From an uncultured Actinomycetes bacterium (lineage in GTDB: Bacteria > Actinomycetota > CALGFH01), in NCBI GenBank assembly GCA_937881255.1, contig CALGFH010000205.1, positions 1 to 11,523 on the forward strand: a stretch of 11,523 nucleotides of DNA. The letters are read 5' to 3'. Shown piece after piece: positions 6,299-11,523 of this stretch (positions are counted from its first letter, which is position 1; each line of letters begins with the position of its first letter). A program made the position numbers and the translations under genes. The notes beneath the pieces are model-generated. The model was not told the origin of the DNA, did no database searches, and saw nothing but the letters and a program-made list of their open reading frames with translations.

Positions 6299-7048
6299 TT
6301 GGCGGTCTGGGACGACGTGCTCGGAGCAACCGACCGCAAGGTCTTCGAGGCCGCCGGATGGGGGCGGCCCGCCGGGCTCGGCCAGCGGCCGGTGCTGCTG
6401 GTGATCGACGTCAACTACAACTTCGTCGGCGACCGGCCGGAGCCGATCCTCGACTCGATCAAGCGCTGGCGCTACTCCTGCGGGGAGCGCGGCTGGCAGG
6501 GCGTGGCCGCCATCGGCCAGCTGCTGGAGCGGGCCCGGGCCCTGCGCCTGCCGGTCGCCTACACCACCAACCCGCGCCGCCCCGACGGCTTCGACCTGGG
6601 CGTCTGGAACGACAAGAGCTGGCGCTCGGGCGACGACACCGACGTCCAGGGCCACCTCGGCAACCAGATCGTGGCCGAGGTCGCGCCCCGGCCGGGCGAC
6701 CTGTTCGTGGAGAAGAAGAAGCCGTCGGCGTTCTTCGGGACCCCGCTGGTCAGCTACCTGGTCGCCCTGCGGGCCGACACCCTGCTGCTGTGCGGGACCA
6801 CCACCTCGGGCTGCGTGCGGGCCTCGGCGGTCGACGCCATCTCCTACAACTTCCGGGTCGGCATCCCCGAGCCCTGCGTCTGGGACCGGGGCGAGCTGAC
6901 CCACAAGGTCAACCTGTTCGACCTGCACCAGAAGTACTGCGACGTGCTCGAGCTGGACGAGGTCATGGCCTACCTGGACGGCCTGGAGCCGGGGCTGTTC
7001 GACGCCGAGTTCCCGGCCGTGCGCGAGGCCCGGGACGGCGTCCGGTGA
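6299..7048 (+). CDS. Isochorismatase-fold cysteine amidase (N-carbamoylsarcosine amidase/maleamate amidohydrolase-like)
   Basis: This 249-residue protein has the catalytic triad of the isochorismatase-like cysteine hydrolases: Asp37 in LLVIDVNYNF, Lys141 in VEKKKPSAFFGTPL and Cys172 in CGTTTSGCVRASAVDA. PSAFFGT, TSGCVRASAVDA and the C-terminal NLFDLHQKYCDV are especially like N-carbamoylsarcosine amidase and the maleamate amidohydrolase of aerobic nicotinate degradation, rather than nicotinamidase or true isochorismatase. The likely role is to release ammonia, or carbon dioxide plus ammonia, from the linear amide or carbamoyl compound made by the preceding ring-opening enzyme. The start is TTG 6299, preceded by AAGGAGGT at 6286-6293 with 5-nt spacing, an almost perfect ribosome binding site. 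The stop overlaps the GntR start as TGATG. Confidence 0.9.
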   Translation: MAVWDDVLGATDRKVFEAAGWGRPAGLGQRPVLLVIDVNYNFVGDRPEPILDSIKRWRYSCGERGWQGVAAIGQLLERARALRLPVAYTTNPRRPDGFDLGVWNDKSWRSGDDTDVQGHLGNQIVAEVAPRPGDLFVEKKKPSAFFGTPLVSYLVALRADTLLLCGTTTSGCVRASAVDAISYNFRVGIPEPCVWDRGELTHKVNLFDLHQKYCDVLELDEVMAYLDGLEPGLFDAEFPAVREARDGVR

Positions 7049-7950
7049 TGCTCTCGGCGCGGGATGTGGAGGAGGCGCTCAAGGAGCGGCTGCTGCGCGG
7101 GGCCTACCCGCGGGGCGGCGCCCTGCCCTCGGTCAGGGCCCTGGCCGCCGAGCTCGGGACCAGCCCGAGCACGGTCGGCCGGGCCGTGCAGGAGCTGGCC
7201 CGCCAGGGCTGGGTGACCGCGACCAGCCGCCGCGGGGCGGTGGTCCGCCGCGACCTGCCCGACGGCGCGACCGGAATGCGGGAGGCCGAGGCGGCCATTC
7301 GCCGCCTGGCCGTCCGCTGGCGGTTGGTCGGCGGGGACCGGGCCGAGTTCCAGAAGCTGATCGTTCGCGTGGCCGACGAGGTGTTCCAGCCGGCCCCCAG
7401 GACCGTGTTCCTTGAGTGCAACCCGGTCGACCTCCAGCGCGGGCTGGACCAGGTGCAGCGCGAGACCAGCGTCACGGTCGAGCCGATGCTGCTGGAGGAC
7501 GCGGCCGCCGGGTCGAGCGAGCTCAAGGACGCCAACGTCCTGCTCACCCCCTACTTCCACCTGGCCGAGGCCCGCGAGCTGGCCCCCGAGGGGGCCCAGG
7601 TGGTGCCGCTGAACTTCGTCGCCTCCCAGGACGCCATGCGGGCCCTGGTCGAGCTCACGCCCGAGACCCTGGTCGGGGTGCTGGCCGTCGACGCCCGCTC
7701 CCGCCGCCGGCTGGAGGCGATCGTGCAGCAGTACTCGGCCGCGACCGTCCTTGGCGCCCTGCTCGACGACCCCGAGGCGGCGGCCAGCCTGGTCGGCGCG
7801 GCCGACGTGGTCCTGATCACCAACGCCGCCAACCTGCCCGGCCACCTGGCCGCGCGGGCCAGGCGCCTGGTCCGGGTCGGCTGGGCCCTGGAGCCGGGCG
7901 GCCTCGGCGGCTGGCGGGTGAGCGCGGAGCCGTCTCCGGGAGCCGGCTAG
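7048..7950 (+). CDS. GntR-type transcriptional regulator with uncharacterised C-terminal sensor domain
   Basis: Residues 1-68 of this 300-residue protein form a GntR winged helix-turn-helix: ALKERLLRGAYPRGGALPS, VRALAAELGTSPSTVGRAVQ (29-48, containing the recognition helix), then the wing ELARQGWVTATSRRGAVV. The remaining part of about 230 residues is not obviously the FCD, UTRA or aminotransferase-like domain that I would recognise. Its strand patterns (TVFLECN, ANVLLTPYFHLAEA, AQVVPLNF, LVGVLAVDA, ADVVLITNAANL) look like an alpha/beta ligand-binding fold similar to periplasmic binding proteins. The start shares one base with the upstream stop (TGATG), so it is translationally coupled to the amidase gene. 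It probably senses a pathway intermediate and controls the divergent operons through the palindrome at 4702-4712, which is an inference. Confidence 0.87.
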   Translation: MLSARDVEEALKERLLRGAYPRGGALPSVRALAAELGTSPSTVGRAVQELARQGWVTATSRRGAVVRRDLPDGATGMREAEAAIRRLAVRWRLVGGDRAEFQKLIVRVADEVFQPAPRTVFLECNPVDLQRGLDQVQRETSVTVEPMLLEDAAAGSSELKDANVLLTPYFHLAEARELAPEGAQVVPLNFVASQDAMRALVELTPETLVGVLAVDARSRRRLEAIVQQYSAATVLGALLDDPEAAASLVGAADVVLITNAANLPGHLAARARRLVRVGWALEPGGLGGWRVSAEPSPGAG

Positions 7951-7954
7951 CCCG

Positions 7955-9601
7955 ATGGACGGGGCCGAGGTGGTGGTGGTCGGGGGCGGGCACAACGGGC
8001 TGGTCTGCGCCTGCTACCTGGCCAGGGCCGGGCTGGAGGTGGTCGTGCTGGAGGCGGCCGCCAGCCCCGGCGGCTGCATCCACACCGTCGAGCTGCCCGG
8101 CGGCCGGGGGCGCCTGGAGGTCGGCGCCTACGAGCACGGCGGCATCCGCGGCAGCGGGGTCGCGGGCGACCTGGAGCTGGAGTCGCGCTTCGGGCTCCGC
8201 TTCCACCTCCGCGACCAGGTGACCCTGGCCCCCTGCGACGACGGGACGGCGCTGGCCTTCGACAGCTCGCTCGACCGGACCGTGGAGCACCTGCGGCCGG
8301 TGGTCGGCGACGCCGACGCCGACGCCTACCGGCGCTTCGCCGGCTGGGCCGGGGCCGGGGTCGCCCTGCTCGGCCAGACCGAGGACGGCCCGCCGCCGTC
8401 CCTGCGCGAGCTGGCCGCCCTGGCCGAGGCCGCCATCGGCCCCCAGGCGGGCCGGTTCCTGCAGGCACTGCTCGGGTCGGCCTCCAACCTGGTCCGCTCG
8501 GTGGTCGCCGACGAGCGCCTCCAGGCCCCCCTGGCCCACTGGGCGGCCCACTCCCAGCAGTCCCCGGCCGACCCCGGCACCGGCGCCGGGGCCCTGATGC
8601 TGGCCGGCGGCCACGGCACCCCGGCGGCCCGGCCGGCCGGCGGCTCCCAGGCGACCGTCGACGCCCTGGTCCGCTGCCTGGAGGCGGCCGGGGGCCGGCT
8701 GCGCTGCGGCATGCCGGTGACCAGGGTCGAGGTCGCCGGGAACCGGGCCGTGGCCGTGCACGCCGGCGGCGAGCGGGTCGCCGCCACCCGGGCGGTCGTC
8801 TCCGCCCTGGACGCCCGGCGGCTGCTGCTGGAGCTGGTCGACGAGGGCGCCGTCCCCCCCTGGCTGGCCGCCGAGGCCCGCCGCATCCACGTCGGCCGGC
8901 GCAACGTCTCCGAGCTCAAGGTCGACGCCGTCCTGGCCGGGATGCCGCCGCTGCCCGGGCCGGCCGGGTTCGAGCGGTCGTTCCTGCTGTCGGCCAACAC
9001 CACCGGCGACCTGGAGCGGGCCTTCGCCAGCATCCAGCTGGGGGAGCTGCCCGAGCGGCCGCCGCTGATGCTGGCCTTCCCCTCGGCCCTGGAGGACGGC
9101 TGGGCCCCGCCGGACCGGGCCGCGCTGTGGCTCTCGACCTTCGTGCCCTGGGACCTGGCGTCCGGCCCCTGGGACCAGGCCGCCCTGGAGCGGGCCGCCG
9201 ACCACGCCTGGCGGACGGCCGAGAAGGCGCTGGGGACCACCCTGGAGCCGGTCGAGCGCCACCTCACCGGCCCGCTGGAGTGGGTGGCCCGCCACGGCAA
9301 CCCCAACGCCAACCCCAACCACGTGGAGATGAGCCTCGACCAGCTGCTGTCGTTCCGGCCCTCGCCCAGCCTGTCCGGCTACCGGACCCCGATCGGCGGG
9401 CTGTTCCTGACCGGCGCCGGCACCCACCCCGGCGGCGGCGTCACCGGCATGCCCGGCCGCAACACCGCCGCCGTCGTCCTGGACGCCCTGGGCGGGGCGG
9501 GCGGCACGGCGAACCGGGCCCGGCGGCTCCGCCGCCGGCTGGCCCAGGTTCGCGACGCCGCCCGGGCCCTGCGCACCCTCCGCGCCGGCGGGCCCCGGTG
9601 A
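7955..9601 (+). CDS. FAD-dependent oxidoreductase, phytoene desaturase/PYROXD2-like
   Basis: This 548-residue protein begins with a dinucleotide-binding fold: VVVVGGGHNGLVCACYLA (6-23) with the GxGxxG-type loop at 10-15, then Glu33 after a hydrophobic strand, where the ribose of FAD is held, and SPGG (37-40). The C-terminal part has GLFLTGAGTHPGGGVTGMPG, the second FAD contact of the phytoene dehydrogenase/CrtI-like and PYROXD2 family. Length is usual for the family. Family members desaturate or oxidise diverse substrates, and carotenoid genes are absent here, so a carotenoid role is not favoured. It starts 4 nt after the GntR stop and overlaps the O-methyltransferase start, so it belongs to the same transcript. 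An oxidation of the heterocycle or of a separate metabolite is possible. The C-terminal tail (about 515-548) is Arg/Ala-rich, perhaps disordered. Confidence 0.85.
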   Translation: MDGAEVVVVGGGHNGLVCACYLARAGLEVVVLEAAASPGGCIHTVELPGGRGRLEVGAYEHGGIRGSGVAGDLELESRFGLRFHLRDQVTLAPCDDGTALAFDSSLDRTVEHLRPVVGDADADAYRRFAGWAGAGVALLGQTEDGPPPSLRELAALAEAAIGPQAGRFLQALLGSASNLVRSVVADERLQAPLAHWAAHSQQSPADPGTGAGALMLAGGHGTPAARPAGGSQATVDALVRCLEAAGGRLRCGMPVTRVEVAGNRAVAVHAGGERVAATRAVVSALDARRLLLELVDEGAVPPWLAAEARRIHVGRRNVSELKVDAVLAGMPPLPGPAGFERSFLLSANTTGDLERAFASIQLGELPERPPLMLAFPSALEDGWAPPDRAALWLSTFVPWDLASGPWDQAALERAADHAWRTAEKALGTTLEPVERHLTGPLEWVARHGNPNANPNHVEMSLDQLLSFRPSPSLSGYRTPIGGLFLTGAGTHPGGGVTGMPGRNTAAVVLDALGGAGGTANRARRLRRRLAQVRDAARALRTLRAGGPR

Positions 9602-10578
9602 GCGGGCCGGTGGACCCGCTGGAGCTGGCCACCGCCTACCAGCGGTCGGCGGTGGTGGCGGCCGCCTGCGCCAGCGGGGTGGCCGACGCCATCGCCGGGG
9701 CGCCGCGCCCGGCCGAGGCGGTGGCCGCCGCCTGCGGCACCAGTCCGCGCGCGACCCGGGCGCTGCTCGGGGGCCTGGTCGCGCTCGGCCTGGCCGGCCG
9801 CGGCCCGGGCGGGTACGCCCTCTCGGCCGACGGCGCCCCCCTGGCCAGCGACCACCCCGCGTCGGTGGCCGGGATCGTGGCCAAGGAGTGGTTCTTCTAC
9901 CAGGCCTGGGCCGGTCTGCCCGAGAGCGTCGGCGACGGCCACGCCCGCATCCCGCCCTGGCGTGACCGGCTGGCCGCCGACCCCGGTCGCTCGCTCGACT
10001 TCCTCCGCGCCCTCGACGACCTGGCCGCCCGGTTCGGGGGCGAGCTGCCCGCCCTGGCCGGCCTGGAGGGCCCGGGCCGGCTGCTGGACGTTGGCGGCGG
10101 GGCCGGCTCCCACGCCGCCGCCCTGGCCCGGGCCGTCCCCGGCCTGGAGGCGACCGTGCTCGACCTCCCGGCCGTCGAGCCGGTCCTGCGCGAACGCCAC
10201 CCCGAGCTGGCCTTCGTGCCCGGCGACCTCGACCAGCCCCGCTTCGGCCGCCCGCCCACCGAGCGCTGGGACGCGGTCCTGCTGGCCAACATCCTCCACG
10301 ACCACCCGGCCGGCCGCTGCCAGGCGATCGTGGCCACCGCCGCCGGTCTGCTCGTCCCCGGCGGCACCCTGCTGGTGTACGAGTGGGTGCTCGACGACGA
10401 CGGCGACGGCCCGCCCGCGGTCGCCCTGTTCGACCTCATGATGCTGGTCGAGAACGAGGGCGGCGCCGCCTGGACCGCCCCCCAGCTCACCACCTGGCTG
10501 GCGGCCGCCGGCCTCACCGCGATCGAGACCCGCCACGGCGCCGGCCCGATCGCGGTGCTCCGCGCCACCGCGCCCTAG
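9598..10578 (+). CDS. O-methyltransferase (acetylserotonin/hydroxyneurosporene O-methyltransferase type)
   Basis: This 326-residue protein has the two-part layout of Methyltransf_2 enzymes. An N-terminal helical winged-helix dimerisation domain covers about 5-95 (ATAYQRSAVVAAACASGVAD, AACGTSPRATRALLGGLVAL). A Rossmann domain follows, with the SAM loop LLDVGGGAGSHAA (162-174), the acidic ribose contact VLDLPAVEP (187-195), GDLDQPRFG and NILHDHPAGR (231-240). His234 stands where this family has its catalytic base. DLMMLVENEGGAAWTAPQLT follows the usual C-terminal pattern. The enzyme probably methylates a hydroxyl of a small molecule. I chose GTG 9598, which overlaps the upstream stop as GTGA. 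A second in-frame GTG at 9610 would remove four residues. It ends the rightward operon, and its TAG stop lies inside the left arm of an inverted repeat. Confidence 0.87.
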   Translation: MSGPVDPLELATAYQRSAVVAAACASGVADAIAGAPRPAEAVAAACGTSPRATRALLGGLVALGLAGRGPGGYALSADGAPLASDHPASVAGIVAKEWFFYQAWAGLPESVGDGHARIPPWRDRLAADPGRSLDFLRALDDLAARFGGELPALAGLEGPGRLLDVGGGAGSHAAALARAVPGLEATVLDLPAVEPVLRERHPELAFVPGDLDQPRFGRPPTERWDAVLLANILHDHPAGRCQAIVATAAGLLVPGGTLLVYEWVLDDDGDGPPAVALFDLMMLVENEGGAAWTAPQLTTWLAAAGLTAIETRHGAGPIAVLRATAP

Positions 10579-10702
10579 AACAGCGGGCATGTATCCGGCG
10601 CCGCATGCAGCGCCAGGCCATTCGTGCAGCCAGGGACCGTTGCGCGCCGCCCCCGGCGACCACGCAATCGCCTCAACTCCGGATACGTGGCCGGTGTTCT
10701 AG
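10575..10702. repeat. MITE-like imperfect inverted repeat with CTAG ends
   Basis: The left arm (10575-10598) and the reverse complement of the right arm (10679-10702) agree at 21 of 24 positions. Both begin CTAGAACA and both end GTATCCGG, with three single mismatches between. The arms enclose 80 bp that contain a nested hairpin: TTGCG (10640-10644) with CGCAA (10663-10667) and, inside, CGCCG (10645-10649) with CGGCG (10654-10658). No open reading frame of note lies within. CTAG at both ends could be a 4-bp target duplication around a roughly 120-bp element, as IS5-type elements choose YTAR-like sites. CTAG is itself palindromic, so it could equally be the tip of the repeat. Alternatively the RNA could fold as a large hairpin ending the operon transcript. 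No poly-T tract follows it. Confidence 0.6.
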
Positions 10703-10753
10703 CCGACACGGAACCCGGTTGCCGCCGGCGGGCCCTTCGCCGACGATCCGGCG

Positions 10754-11472
10754 ATGACCAGGATGCATCCCGACGAGGTCGAGACCGACGTTGCCCTGGT
10801 GCGCCGGCTGCTGGCCGGGCAGTTCCCGCGCTGGGCCGGGCTGCCGATCGACCCGGTCGAGTCGTACGGGACCGACCACGACATCTACCGGCTCGGCGAC
10901 CACCTGGCCGTCCGGCTGCCGCGCATCGGCTGGGCCACCGCCCAGGCGCACACCGAGGCGAAGTGGCTGCCCAGGCTCGCGCCGCAGCTGCCCCTGGCCC
11001 TGCCGGTGCAGCTGGCCCGAGGGCGCCCGGCCGAGGGCTACCCCTTCGGGTGGTCGGTGTACGAGTGGCTCCCGGGCGAGAACGCCAACGGCACCATCGG
11101 CGACCTGGAGCAGGCGGCCGTCGACCTGGCCGGGTTCGTGCGGGCGCTGCGCCGGGTCGACACCACCGGCGCCCACCCCGGCACCCGCATGGCCGGGGCG
11201 GGCCACTTGCCCAGCACGACGAGCATGTCCGCCGCTCGGTCGCCGGCGACCCGGCCTGCGACCTGCAGCCCGCCTGGAACCTGTTCGCCGGGCCCAGCCG
11301 GGCCCGGTTCCGGGACGAGCTCGCGGTCGACGACGCCTCCTGGCTGCGGGGTCGCGGCTGGGCCCTCCTCCAGGCGGTGGTCGCCCTGCCCTACTGGGAC
11401 ACCAACCCCGGCATGGTCCGTCAGGCCTCCCACGCCGTCGCCCAGGTGCTCGCCGACCGGTCCCCGGACTAG
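10754..11472 (+). pseudogene. Decayed aminoglycoside phosphotransferase (APH) family gene
   Basis: The first part reads from ATG 10754 (or 10763) as a typical APH-family N-lobe: VETDVALVRRLLAGQFPRWA, then GTDHDIYRLGDHLAVRLPRI, then YPFGWSVYEWLPGENANG. After GAHPGTR (about 11190) the family pattern moves into another frame, as GRGGPLAQHDEHVRRS followed by VAGDPACDLQPAWNLF and WLRGRGWALLQAVVALPYWD, up to the stop at 11472. The shift is equivalent to loss of one base near 11185-11205, beside a G-rich run. In addition, the join RRS-VAGDPACD lacks the roughly 60-70 residues that family members have there, including the catalytic HGD...N loop and the metal-binding DFG. Even with the frame restored the protein could not transfer phosphate. 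No clear ribosome binding site is visible. Confidence 0.8.
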
Positions 11473-11523
11473 CGGCGCTGCATGCTGCGCAGGCCCTTGC
11501 CCTCCTGCCAGAGGTCGATGACC
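11469..11523 (-). CDS. C-terminal end of an unidentified convergent gene
   Basis: The reverse strand reads VIDLWQEGKGLRSMQRR and stops with TAG at 11471-11469. Every complete sense codon in this stretch ends in G or C, like the other genes here, which supports it as real coding sequence although only 17 residues are seen. The stop overlaps the stop of the decayed phosphotransferase gene within a CTAG, so the two genes converge. No family can be assigned. Confidence 0.5.
   Translation of the reverse strand, partial: VIDLWQEGKGLRSMQRR

Noticed and set aside
7817..9427. Long minus-strand open frame opposite the FAD oxidoreductase
   Set aside because: It is a composition artefact of GC-rich codons. 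It has a Gly/Gln/Pro/Ala-rich translation without motifs, whereas the plus strand has a complete FAD-binding pattern.
10603..11486. A shared 12-bp sequence, GCATGCAGCGCC, near 10603 and inverted near 11475
   Set aside because: A repeat of this length is expected by chance in 11 kb of such biased composition. The distant copy lies within codons of the convergent gene.
1..11523. tRNA or rRNA genes and CRISPR arrays
   Set aside because: No direct-repeat/spacer pattern and no recognisable tRNA or rRNA conserved segments were seen on either strand. Nearly all of the window is accounted for by protein genes.

Overview
The window is very GC-rich DNA whose genes use almost only G or C at third codon positions. 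GTG and TTG starts, tight 1-13 nt gene overlaps and two probable leaderless starts (a TAnnnT box 6-7 nt before ATG) point to a high-GC actinobacterium (Actinomycetota), perhaps an uncultured lineage. No rRNA, tRNA, CRISPR array or complete transposase gene was seen.

Left edge (1-1568): a minus-strand pair, a P-loop ATPase and a truncated SAM methyltransferase, lies divergent to a plus-strand gene for a secreted lipoprotein with a Thr/Pro-rich linker. These look like ordinary accessory genes.

Core (1579-10578): two divergent operons share a 59-bp intergenic region at 4678-4736. The leftward operon encodes, in order, an amino-acid-synthesis family protein (PF06684/DUF1185), an amidohydrolase closely resembling the nicotinate-fermentation enzyme enamidase, a DUF1989 (urea-carboxylase-associated) protein and a class II aldolase/adducin-fold protein. 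The rightward operon encodes a dihydropyrimidinase/hydantoinase-like cyclic amidohydrolase, an isochorismatase-fold amidase resembling N-carbamoylsarcosine amidase and maleamate amidohydrolase, a GntR-type regulator, a phytoene-desaturase-like FAD oxidoreductase and an O-methyltransferase. Three C-N bond hydrolases, a DUF1989 protein and an aldolase-fold protein together suggest stepwise opening and deamination of a small N-heterocycle or cyclic amide/ureide. The substrate is unknown. The hydroxylase, reductase and transporter expected of a known nicotinate or pyrimidine pathway are not in the window. A TGTC-CGA-GACA palindrome in the divergent promoter is a good candidate operator for the local GntR protein.

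Right edge (10575-11523): an imperfect 24-bp inverted repeat with CTAG at both ends begins at the O-methyltransferase stop codon and encloses 80 bp, like a small MITE-like element or a large hairpin. It is followed by a decayed aminoglycoside-phosphotransferase-family gene (one frameshift, plus loss of the catalytic core) and the C-terminal end of a convergent minus-strand gene.
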